In this document: one piece after another, positions 11,889-21,184 of the stretch | Numbering within the stretch: position 1 is the first letter of the stretch | Layout: the number at the start of each line of letters is the position of its first letter | From: Chaenocephalus aceratus | Lineage: Eukaryota; Chordata; Actinopteri; Perciformes; Channichthyidae | NCBI GenBank assembly: GCA_023974075.1 | Contig: JAMFTG010000158.1 | Location: forward strand, 62,001-126,000 | Length of the DNA stretch: 64,000 bases | Direction: 5' to 3' | Made by a program: the position numbers and the translations under genes | The notes under the pieces: generated by a model | Databases searched by the model: none | What the model saw: the letters and a program-made list of their open reading frames with translations, nothing else | What the model was told of the DNA's origin: nothing

Positions 11889-12060
11889 GATCTTTGTGAA
11901 GATAAGTTGGTCTGCAAACTCCTCCAACACCCTTCCCGTCACGCCATCAGGGCCTGCAGCTTTCCTCGGGTTCACCGCTCTGAGCACACCCCTCACATCA
12001 TGCAGTGAGGGTATGACTGTTGGATGCTGGTGAGGTTGTTGTGTCCGTCTCTACTGCATT

Positions 12061-12785
12061 GACCTCAAAACGAGCAAAGAAACAGAACGCACACTCATTT
12101 CCCGAAGCATGTTTAACGCACACTCATTTTACTCTGCTGCCTTCCAGATGTTTGCCACGCGGTGTCCAAATAACGATATATCATCTCTCACATCTCCACT
12201 ACTCTTAATACAAATGTTTCACTTCTCATATTTCCAGCTTCTTGTTATACAGACTGCTACTATTTAATAAAAAGTAATTAAGTACACACATATATTTAAG
12301 CAAACTCACATCTGGACACTAGGAACACAGGTTACTTCAATACAAGGCACAGGCACTTAATGATCTCATGCATGGAAGTGTAATATGCACAGATTAACAA
12401 ATAGGACCGCTAAGTGTAAACAAGGTAAATATAGCTAATGCTAGCTGTACAATAAGCATGTAGCCTACAGGCTAACACTAGCATGTATGCTAACGCTACC
12501 GTGTATGCTAACGCTAGCGCGAATGCTAACGCCAATGCTAGCGCGAATGTTAACGCATTTACTCATTGTGTTTAAACATCTCCAAATATCATTACATACA
12601 CACAATACATGTTACTAATCCAGTGTAGTGTAAAGCTTACACTTACACTTAGTGCTTTCTGACGGACTTGACACTTTTACTCTTCAGGTTGCATAGGGAA
12701 AATTAGGTTCTTATTATACATCCATGGTCTACTCACATTAAGAAGCTTTCTTATCATTATAAAACCATGTTTCCTTCTCTTTCAG
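12061..12785. other. Upstream flank of the NACHT exon
   Basis: No exon encoding a PYD, CARD or other N-terminal domain could be recognised here. The end of the stretch, with the pyrimidine tract TTTCCTTCTCTTTCAG, is the 3' splice site of the NACHT exon. Any first coding exons must lie further upstream among the transposons, outside the window, or be lost. Confidence 0.5.
12430..12560. repeat. Degenerate GCTAACGCTAG minisatellite
   Basis: About ten imperfect copies of a GCTAACGCTAG/ATGCTAACGC word follow one another. Repeats of this word are frequent in fish DNA. It lies roughly 230 bp upstream of the NACHT exon. Confidence 0.6.
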
Positions 12786-14601
12786 CAGATAGGGATCTTC
12801 AGGATGTTTTCCATGAACATAAGACCTGTCTGAGGAGGAGATGTGAACGTGTGACTGAAGGAACTGATCAAAGTAAAACCCTCCTCAACAGCATCTTCAC
12901 TGAGCTCTACATCACACAAGGACAGAGTGAAGAGATTAATACCCAACATGAGGTGAAGCAGCTGGAGAGAGACTCAAAGAAAAAGCCCTTCTATGACACC
13001 CGAATTAAGTGCCATGACATCTTTAAAGCCTTACCCGATCAACAGAAACACATTAGAGTGGTTATGACGAACGGCATCGCTGGTGTTGGAAAAACCTTCT
13101 CAGTGCAGAAGTTCACTCTGGACTGGGCCGAGGGTTTGGAAAGCAAAGATGTCAGTCTGGTGATCCCGCTCTCCTTCAGGGAGCTGAACCTGATCAAAGG
13201 TGAGCAGTACAGTCTTCTCAGGGTGCTCCATGTTTTCCATCCAACCTTACAGAAGGTCACAGCAGAGCAGCTGGCTGTCTGCAAAGTGCTGCTCATCTTT
13301 GACGGCCTGGATGAAAGCAGACTTTCTCTGGACTTCAGAAAGAAGAAGGTTGTGTCTGATGTCTCACAGCAGTCCTCAGTCAACGTGCTGCTGACAAACC
13401 TCATCAGGGGGAAGCTGCTTCCCTCAGCTCTAGTCTGGATAACTTCCAGGCCTGCAGCTTCCAATCAGATCCCTCCTGAGTGTGTGGACAGGGTAACAGA
13501 AGTAAGAGGCTTCACTGATACCCAAACAGAGGAGTACTTCAGGAGGAGATCGAGTGATGAAAACCTGTCCAGCAGAATCATCTCTCACATCAAGAGCTCC
13601 AGGAGCCTCCACATCATGTGTCTGATCCCAGTCTTCTGCTGGATCACTGCTGCAGTTCTGGACCACATGTTGACTACAGACCAGAGAGGAGAGCTGCCCA
13701 AGACCCTCACCGAAATGTATGCACACTTCCTGCTGGTCCAGACAAAGAGGAAGAAGCAGAAGTATGAAGCGGGACATGAGACGAGTCAACAGCAGCTGAC
13801 AGAGGCTGACAGGGAGCTTCTTCTAAAGCTGGGGAGGCTGGCGTTTGAACATCTGGAGAAAGGAGACATCATGTTCTACCAAGAAGACCTGCAGCGCTGT
13901 GGTCTTGGTGTCACCGAGGCCTTGGTGCACTCAGGAGTTTGTACAGAGATCTTCAAAAGAGAGAGTGTGATCTTCCAGAAAACAGTCTACTGCTTTGTTC
14001 ATCTGAGCATTCAGGAGTTTCTGGCTGCTGTCTACATGTTGCACTGCTACACCAACAGAGACACAAAGGTACTGAAGGACTTCCTGCAGGGAGACTGGCC
14101 CTATGAGACCATTGATAGTATTGATCAGGGTTACCCATCCTTGGATGTCTTCCTGGAAGGAGCCATGAAGAAATCACTCGAAAGTAAAAATGGCCACCTG
14201 GACCTGTTTGGACGCTTTCTCCACGGCCTCTCTCTGGAGTCCAACCAGAGACTGTTAGGAGGCCTGCTGGGTCGCACAGACAACAGTCCAGAAATCACTC
14301 AGAGAGCCATCAGCAACCTGAAGAAGATGAGCAGTCATAAAATCTCCCCCGACAGGAGCATCAACATCTTCCACTGTCTGACAGAGATGAAGGACCACTC
14401 AGTTCATCAGGAGATCACAGAGTTCCTGAAGTCAGAGAACAGATCAGAGGAGGAGCTCTCTGATATCCACTGCTCTGCCCTGGCGGACATGCTGCAGATG
14501 TCAGAGGAGGTTCTGGATGAGTTGGACCTGAATAAATACAGAACATCATTGGAGGGACGACTGAGACTGTTTCCAGCTGTGAGGAACTGCAGAAAGGCTG
14601 T
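12786..14601 (+). CDS. NLR (NLRC/NLRP1-like) FISNA-NACHT exon
   Basis: The large central exon of a fish NOD-like receptor, a cytosolic ATP-dependent sensor that oligomerises on activation. The N-terminal 70 codons ([24 protein letters not shown]-type start of the helical segment, [12 protein letters not shown]) are the fish-specific NACHT-associated (FISNA) domain. Walker A is GIAGVGKTF at 13073-13099 and Walker [11 protein letters not shown] at 13290-13319, with sensor WITSRPA at 13435-13455. The winged-helix/helical region ends with [16 protein letters not shown] at 13996-14043. The exon opens after TTCAG at 12785 (or after the next CAG, 12788) and closes at the donor GTAAGT. It ends with two leftover bases, matching the next LRR exon. 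It is uninterrupted and codon-conserved, so probably functional. PYD, CARD or other effector exons upstream were not found. Confidence 0.9.
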
Positions 14602-15079
14602 GTAAGTACATATGTGATTAACTTTATAAATAGGTGTAGAAGTTTAGTTTTTCAATCAAACATGTTTACTGTTTAATATATTGTTAGAGCAAAATTGAAT
14701 TATCAGAGTTATTCGATTTATAATAAATGTAACATTTTACAGAATGTTTACTTTACTACACGTGCAGACCCAGTCAAATAAATGAAGGACTTTAGAGGCT
14801 TTGGATCGGCTTTTATCACATCATCATTTGATCACATCGTATAAAAGTATTTTACAGGTGTCAGTGAATACAGTCATTATTAAATGAGACACTCACATAA
14901 CACCTGATTTGGTTTTTACCAAACAATAGCTCCTCCAGGAAGACAATGCATCAATAATATATGAAATGGCCCAACAGCTAATGTTATTTCTGAAAATGGT
15001 TATGTAATATTTACATCAATACAACAATATCTTTCTAATGTTTACAATATCACATTTCTTCATATTTGTTTCATGACAG

Positions 15080-15253
15080 TTTTTCTGGCTGTGTAGTCTC
15101 AGAGACTCACTGTGAAGTCGTGGCTTCAGCTCTGGAGTCTAACCCCTCCCATATGAGAGAGCTGGACATGAGTTACAACACTGTGAAGGACTCAGGCGTG
15201 GAGCAGCTGTGTTCTGGACTAAAGAGTTCAAACTGTAGACTGGAGACGCTGCG
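15080..15253 (+). CDS. NLR leucine-rich-repeat exon 1
   Basis: A 174-bp exon between CATGACAG and the donor GTTAGT. It encodes two LRR turns of ribonuclease-inhibitor type: [20 protein letters not shown] and [20 protein letters not shown]. The first base completes the codon left by the NACHT exon. This is the most diverged of the four LRR exons, and its donor GTTAGT differs from the GTCAGT of the others. Confidence 0.85.
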
Positions 15254-15624
15254 GTTAGTTCACTGACTGCAGCCGTTTATTTTTTATTTGATTTTAAGAA
15301 TTTCAATGTTTTCATATTTGTTCTGTTTTTCCAAAGCTTAACAAAAAGCAAAAAGAGAACATCTTTTCCATGATTCACTGAAGATGATACTGATGAGCTG
15401 TGGGATATAAATGAGGTAGTCAAAGGTCTGATGATAGAGAGTTGGAGCTTGGATCATTTGGTGTGACTGCCACCACATTTTATTTTGCAGAAACACTGTT
15501 CGAACTTCAAAACATTCATGTCCATCAGGAAATGTGTGCTATTACTCCTGACACTCATAACTCCAGAGATATTATCCATAATTAATGTAATATTGGGTGT
15601 ATAAGTCTTCATCTTTCTGTAGCC

Positions 15625-15830
15625 CTGGGGCGGCTTAGCTCAGTGGGTTTGTGCACTGATCCTTAGATCAGGTGAGTCTGGCCCAATCCTTGGAAAATAC
15701 ACTTCCCCCCAAATTGCTCCTGTGGGAATGGCAGCTTAGCATATAGCATTCACACCGCAACCTCTTCAGGAATGACATTCTCTAGTTATATTGGTTAGGA
15801 TCCCCTGCGCCACAGTCGCCCTTGCTGATC
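15625..15830 (+). mobile_element. tRNA-derived SINE-like repeat in the NLR intron
   Basis: It starts with GGGGCGGCTTAGCTCAGTGG, which contains an RNA polymerase III A-box (TAGCTCAGTGG). The B-box region is degenerate and the body is not recognised. A SINE head fits better than a functional tRNA because no cloverleaf can be completed. Confidence 0.45.
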
Positions 15831-16025
15831 TTTATTTGGTTCCCTTTCATCTTAGTGTATTTTCACAAATAATATATAGAATATTGATATAATGATGATC
15901 CTCAAGAACAGGGTAAAGCTCATTGATAAGGTCAAAGTAATGTTGAGATTCACATTTAAAACCTGAACACATCTGATGGATTATAAAAATATCTTTTTCA
16001 AAATCATGTTTTTTTCTTTATTCAG

Positions 16026-16199
16026 ACTGAGTCTCTGCAGGATGTCAGAGATCAGCTGTGCTGCTCTGGCCTCCGCTCTGAGGTCCAACCCCTCCCATCT
16101 GAGAAAGCTGGACCTGAAAGACAATAAGCTGCAGGATTCAGGAGTGAAGCAGTTGTGTGTCCTTCTGGAGAGTCCAGACTGCAGACTGGAGACTCTCAG
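16026..16199 (+). CDS. NLR leucine-rich-repeat exon 2
   Basis: A 174-bp exon from TTTATTCAG to the donor GTCAGT. It encodes [20 protein letters not shown] and [20 protein letters not shown], a 58-residue double LRR unit. Phase 2 at both ends allows exon duplication or skipping without a frame change. Confidence 0.88.
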
Positions 16200-16942
16200 G
16201 TCAGTCCTCCATATTTTACTTCGATGCTAAGATTAGTTCGTGAGAGTTGTTTTGACACTGTGCTGCAGAGTCTGATGTTACACTGATCCAAACTGAGCAT
16301 CTTAATGCTGAAGTATATTTTCTTTTTCTATGGTTTTATTATTTGACCGTGGCAGAGCAATAATGATCTTTACATTTAAATATAACATGAAATATCATAC
16401 ACTGCATACTTTCCTCTGAATCACCTGAAATGTACAATCTCCTTATTTAGAAATATATTACAAATATAGAAACATTGAATATAGATTTTTATTAAAACTA
16501 TCAAATACGAACAAATACATTTGTTGCTTTTTCCAATATTTTTATGAAGCTACTTGATACTTATACTCAATAATTAGTTTACATTAAATATGCTTTGATT
16601 TTATGACTGCACTATTCCTAAAATAAATATTCTAGATGTTATTCACATTACTTTTAAATTCACCCTAAAATATTTGAAAACATTGGGATTTTGATTTGAA
16701 TATGTTTCTGTTAGTATAGTTTAGAATGGGAAGTTACCACTTTTATATTACATAGATTAAAGTAGTGTCATATATAAAATAATAAGAGCTCTTGTTTTGT
16801 GTCAAACTGTTTTTAAACATTTTCGAGTTTTCACTTTCTGAACTCTTACATTCTCAACTTCTCCTGCTCTAAACAAATTATTAAACCAATTATTTTCTAT
16901 CAAGAACATTGTTTTCTAAAGTCATGTTTTTTCTTTATTCAG

Positions 16943-17116
16943 ACTGAGTGGCTGCAGGTTGTCAGAGATCAGCTGTGCTTCTCTGGCCTCAGCTCTGAAG
17001 TCCAACCCCTCCCCTCTTAAAGATCTGAACCTGAGTCGGAACAATCTGCAAGATTCAGGAGTGAAGCAGCTGAGTGATCTTCTGGAGAGTCCAGACTGCA
17101 GACTGGAGACTCTCAG
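16943..17116 (+). CDS. NLR leucine-rich-repeat exon 3
   Basis: A 174-bp exon, close paralogue of the previous one ([21 protein letters not shown], [20 protein letters not shown]). It has the same acceptor TTTATTCAG, donor GTCAGT and phase. The preceding intron ends share TCATGTTTTTTCTTTATTCAG-like sequence with the neighbouring LRR exons, showing that the duplicated unit included intron edges. Confidence 0.88.
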
Positions 17117-17334
17117 GTCAGTTCCCCATCTTTTACTTCTGTGCTGTGCTATTAATGACTGAGCAGCAGCAATCAGGCTGATATTATACTGATCCACTCT
17201 GACAACCTTAATGCTAAAGTCTATTTTCTTCTTCTGTGGTTTAGTTCATTGATCGTGGCAAAGCTATGTTGATCTTCACATTTCAGAGAGTTGCTCAAAT
17301 GAAGCAAAGCTGTGGTTAATAAAAAATATCCTTA

Positions 17335-17740
17335 AAACATGTGATAACCCTCCTCTGCCATTCCAGAAACCCCGAAGTCAGATGCAGAAAGTTGAAAAAG
17401 GTGGATGGATAGAATAGGACTTAAAAGAGAGGCACCATGAAAGTCGAGGTGTTTTCTGAACTGAGCCCATACCCTCACTGTGTGTCTAGCAACCAGATTA
17501 CAACTCAAGTTATTTGGAAGGAGAGGGAGTGAACATTTGAGCAATGCTAAGATAGAGAGTTCTTTGAAAGAGCTCTTCTCCATTGCCACCCAAGACGGAC
17601 AGTCGACTTGATTGTGGAAATTAGACCAAAAGGTAATACAACGCATGTTGGCTGCCCAATAGAACAAACGACAATTAAGAAATGCATGGGGGTCCTCTGA
17701 GCCTCAGCCAGACTCCAAGGTTTCATGGAAGAAGACACAA
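17335..17740 (-). mobile_element. L1-type LINE ORF2 fragment
   Basis: The minus-strand frame 17667-17332 reads YWAANMRCITFW, PSWVAMEKSSFKELSILALL and HTVRVWAQFRKHL. These are C-terminal landmarks of fish L1 ORF2 proteins. It lies in the intron between LRR exons 3 and 4 and extends a little further 5' on its strand. Only this fragment remains. Confidence 0.65.
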
Positions 17741-18192
17741 GGCACGACCAACCAGAGCTCAGGGTTCTGCATCAGGATTCCTAGCAGTCCGAGCACCTGA
17801 CCCGGTTCTAGGCCTTCGTGTCCTGTCAGGTTCATCTCCCGTGTCCTTTCACCACTGCCTGTTTCCCATAAGCCCTCATTCCTGGTGGTCTGCCCCATAT
17901 TCCATGCACATTTCTGGTGGGATTTAATACTCCACTATTCCTAAAATAAATATTCAGGATGTCTTTTGTTTACATTCCTTTACAATTCATCCTGATATAT
18001 TTCACATTTTTTAAACTTTAGGATTTATGATGTCTGGGGGTTTGTGTATATGGAGCAGCGTTTAGGATGTGAAATCACCACTTTTTTTGTCCTTTAAATT
18101 AGTGAAAGGTGTTTTAACCATTATTACAACTTGAATTATTTCTAGCAAGAGCATTGTTTTCTAAAGTTACATCATGTTTTTTCTTTATTCAG

Positions 18193-18363
18193 ACTGAGTC
18201 TCTGCGGGTTGTCAGAGATCAGCTGTGCTTCTCTGGCTTCAGCTTTGAAGTCCAAACACTCCCATCTGAAAAAGCTGGACCTGAAATACAAGCTGCAGTA
18301 TTCAGGAGTGAAGCTGCTGAGTGATCTTCTGGAGAGTCCAGACTGTAGACTGGAGACTCTCAG
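18193..18363 (+). CDS. NLR leucine-rich-repeat exon 4
   Basis: An LRR exon of 171 bp, one codon shorter than its siblings: [13 protein letters not shown] lacks one residue of the [18 protein letters not shown] turn, including the conserved Asn position. The frame is preserved. Splice signals are TTTATTCAG and GTCAGT. The missing LRR Asn may weaken this repeat. Confidence 0.85.
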
Positions 18364-18519
18364 GTCAGTTCTCCATATTTCACTTCTTTGCTAAGATTAA
18401 TATGTGAGAGATGTGTTGACTGAGCTGAAGGGGCTGATATCATACTGATACACTCTGACAACCTTAATGCTAAAGTCTATTTTCTCCATCTGTTTTGTAA
18501 AGACCTACGAACAAGAGTA

Positions 18520-19370
18520 ATGTGATCCACCTTCTTAGTGTTAGTGAGTTCTAGCGCAGAAGCATTCTGAATGAGCCTTAGTTGTCAAATTGACTTTTCA
18601 GTGAGACATGTAAAGACAGTGGTCGAGTCTACTAAAGATGCATGCATGGACAGGTTTTGGCCAAATCCTGCTGAGACATAAAGTAAGTAATTGAATAATA
18701 GATATATTCTTAAGGTGATAACAGGCCGACTTTGTAATTGTCTTAATTTCACTCTTGAGATAAAGGTCTGAATATATGAATACACCTAGATTTCTGTCCT
18801 TTTCTGTGGGTTTTAACAATGCTGATTGGAGCTCAGCAATTACATTTTATTCCTTCCTCATTGGCTGAAAAAATTATTACATCAGTTTATTCTTTGTTGA
18901 AGGAAGTTTTAATATTTCCAATCATTGATTTGTCAATGCTGTGTCATTTGCAAACTGATAATAAACAATAGAGGCCCCAGGATGGAGCCCTGAGGAACTC
19001 CGCATTTCACATGTGTACGCTTAGATATGTAATTACCTATAGAAACAAACAAAGTTGTCACTGTGCTTCCTGTGATATTCAAACCAATTTAGTATTATGC
19101 CAGAAAGTCTATCTATCTGTCTTTCAAGTTGGTCTAGTAAAATGTAAAATGTGGTCAACAGTGTCAAAACAGCACTGAGATATCAAGACTGAGATTCTGC
19201 TAATATTTGTTTTTAACGGCATGTCATTTAAGATCTTAACAAGAGTAGGCTCAGTGCTATGGTTTGGTCAAGACCTGATTGACACAAACATTATAACGTA
19301 AGCTGCAAAGCAACATTTGAGTAAGAAAGCAACTGTCTAACAGCAAGGACTTTACAGAAAAGCTAAAAAG
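18520..19370 (-). mobile_element. Degraded L2-type LINE fragment
   Basis: Near 18800-18600 the minus strand encodes KDRNLGVFIYSDLYLKSEIK with TITKSACYHLKNIS and SRLDHC, RT thumb motifs of L2-type elements. Around 19000-18950 there is a relic of the GVPQGS...LGP/ADD region, with stops. The insert lies between LRR exon 4 and the mini-exon. Confidence 0.6.
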
Positions 19371-19436
19371 ATAGTCTGTTTGGTGTTCCCATGATATGTT
19401 TTTCTTTTAGATTTATTACTTTTTATTTCCCTGCAG

Positions 19437-19477
19437 GATCAATGACAAGTGGATCACAGCTGAGAAACAGAAGATCT
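19437..19477 (+). CDS. NLR 41-bp mini-exon after the LRRs
   Basis: The sequence between TTTCCCTGCAG and the donor GTAAGT encodes INDKWITAEKQKI and joins the LRR exons in phase (2 to 1). It has the same length and phase as the exon at 55152-55192, with matching CTGAGAAA and donor-side text (GTAAGTATTAGAAG versus GTGAGTATTGAAG). This links the NLR gene to the FIIND-CARD locus. No intact following exon is visible nearby, so the 3' end of this gene is either lost or far downstream. Confidence 0.6.
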
Positions 19478-19545
19478 GTAAGTATTAGAAGTATCTAAAA
19501 GTTATATGGTCAAAATGTGGTATACAACTGGATAAAAAGTCCTCT

Positions 19546-19900
19546 AATAACATCTTCTGGCAAAATGACACATCAACGGAGTTGATCCAGATTTGCGTCC
19601 GATATGATGTAATATTGGAAATGTGGGCTGGCTTTACGCCCACGGCCCTATCAGTAACATCGCTATCAGAAACAATGTGCAATGTTTTGGAAGTAATATG
19701 GTCTTTGTTTACATTAGCAAGCATCGCTAACCTGTACTGGAGAGAGTATGTGTAAAAAAGCAGGAAATAAAAAAGGAACTCACCTTGTGGTAAACCGGAA
19801 AGAGAAAAAGCATTTGAGCTCCATTCTGTTGGAAATAATCCTTGATGTGGTTTTGAACATGATATGGTGTTTCATCACGGCAGCATTTAGCTGAGAATCT
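19546..19900. mobile_element. TTAA-type MITE remnant, same family as 55222-55870
   Basis: Blocks such as GATCCAGATTTGCGTCCGAT, CAGAAACAATG, CTAACCTGTACTGGAGAGAG and AATAATCCTTGATGTGGTTT occur in the same order in the element at 55.4-55.6 kb. Both terminal repeats (the GGGGACCTATCATGC type) are missing here. As at the other locus, it lies directly after the 41-bp mini-exon. Confidence 0.7.
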
Positions 19901-20027
19901 GCAGGCAGAGAGGAGACCTCACTGCTTGCCTTGTCGTGCTCAAAAGGGGGCGGGGCCAGCAGCTACAGACACAGAATCGACACTTCTCTCTTCTTCACAG
20001 TTATTTGTAAGATATTTGTTTAAAGTG

Positions 20028-20275
20028 GTTGTTGGTTGTATTACAAAAGTATGTTCGCTCTTTTTATTCCAGAACCGAGATTGGAAAATTGCCCGACTAG
20101 TGTACAACCTCCCTCAGTTCTCCCACACTGCTCCCTTCAGTTGCTAATGCCCACATTGGTTTCAAGAGACTGGTATCATGACAGGAGAACAATCTACACA
20201 TTTTCCGTTACTGACTGCATACTCACCTGTGTTGCTTGTACCTTGACCCAACACACTGAATAAAGGAATTATAGC
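20028..20275 (+). pseudogene. Relic of a CARD-exon 5' edge and gene 3' flank
   Basis: GTTGTTGGTTGTATTACAAA, AGTATGTTCGCTCTTTTTAT and TCCAGAACCGAGAT align with the intron end and start of the CARD exon at 62221-62275. The following text (CCCTCAGTTCTCCCACA) matches the sequence after that gene at about 62663-62680. Nearly all of the CARD reading frame is missing. AATAAA lies at 20259-20264. I infer a collapsed copy of the 3' end of a FIIND-CARD-type gene. Confidence 0.5.
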
Positions 20276-21120
20276 ACTTTAAGAGCCCATTTAGAACAAT
20301 ACTAGCTAAATGAAATTGAATGTAGTTTAATGCACAACAAGTTTTAATGTATGTGAAGGTTTTTCAGTTACATAAGTATAATCTATTCCAGTTATTTTAC
20401 AGGAGGCTAAACATATTCCTGAGAGATAGAGGTCACACTGTGTCCCTGAGGAAAACTGTATTCATTAATTTGATTGACACATTTTTTTTATTTCGAACAA
20501 GTAAAATAAATAATTACAAAACAAAACAAATGTTGCAGTGCATAGTCATGTAAGAGAAATCAAAACAAAATGACATTTACAACAACAACAGCATTAGCAA
20601 CATAAACAGTCCCACATCTAGTGTTCGAAAAGGAGTGAGAAGAAGTATAACTTATTTAATCGCACCCCCTTGTACCTAAATGATTTATTGATAATCTATA
20701 ATCTGCAATAATGATCTTTATTATTAATTATTATTGTGCTGTAAAGTCATGTTTTGTGCTGGTTGTATGAGGGTTCAATTAATGGGGTTCAGTTTATGTG
20801 AGTGTGACTTTAAATCTGGGTGGAGATTCGCAGGGTTTATTGATATGGTATAAATAGAGAGGATAAATAAATGAACGTCATTGAGATTGAGGAATCAGGA
20901 GATGCCACTAGTGAGTTAAGTTGTATGGCATATGTGTGATCCTAATTGTTGTATTGTTATTGTCCTTTTTCTTCTCAGGTTAACAACCTATTTGGATTTG
21001 ATTAAATTATCCAAACTAGGAGTTGTTTCCGTTCATCTTGATTTCACCCATACTGTCGGGAGATAGACAGTACAATTATTATTGTTATTATTATTATTAT
21101 TATTATTAATCTGCTATACC
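20276..21120. other. Intergenic, AT-rich; nothing firmly identified
   Basis: The stretch contains TATAAATA at about 20850 and AATAAA words nearby, and ends in a short ATT microsatellite (21075-21110). No ORF or exon could be supported. Confidence 0.4.
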
Positions 21121-21128
21121 TCTTGATT

Positions 21129-21129
<1 letters not shown>

Positions 21130-21179
<50 letters not shown>
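21130..21179. repeat. (CA)n microsatellite
   Basis: About 24 uninterrupted CA dinucleotides, followed by a degenerate ACATACTCACACATA extension. Confidence 0.95.
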
Positions 21180-21182
<3 letters not shown>

Positions 21183-21184
21183 CA

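Larger units (their letters stand above)
8455..12060 (-). mobile_element. LINE (L2/Rex-like group), minus strand, in three pieces
   Basis: The 3' tail is at about 8462-8568 (reads as CTTTATTGTCATCGC on +). The C-terminal half of the RT is at 10.14-10.98 kb and an N-terminal RT piece (NPRKAAGPDGV) at 11.89-12.00 kb. A Tc1 element splits the tail from the RT, and a MITE carrying an L2 3' end sits between the two RT pieces. RT residues between AGPDGV...FTKI and ...SLYTYDCAP are missing, so a deletion accompanied or preceded the MITE. Confidence 0.7.

Noticed and set aside
13039..14177. Several open frames antisense to the NACHT exon.
   Set aside because: Shadows of the long + strand coding exon, which has NACHT motifs and matching splice sites.
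15640..15705. A functional tRNA gene at the TAGCTCAGTGG motif.
   Set aside because: No complete cloverleaf or good B-box; it fits a SINE head in an intron.
20740..21075. Possible solo LTR (TGTGCTG... with TATAAATA, AATAAA and ...AGACA end).
   Set aside because: No matching second LTR, no clear target duplication, and the ends lie in ATT-rich DNA where such words arise easily.
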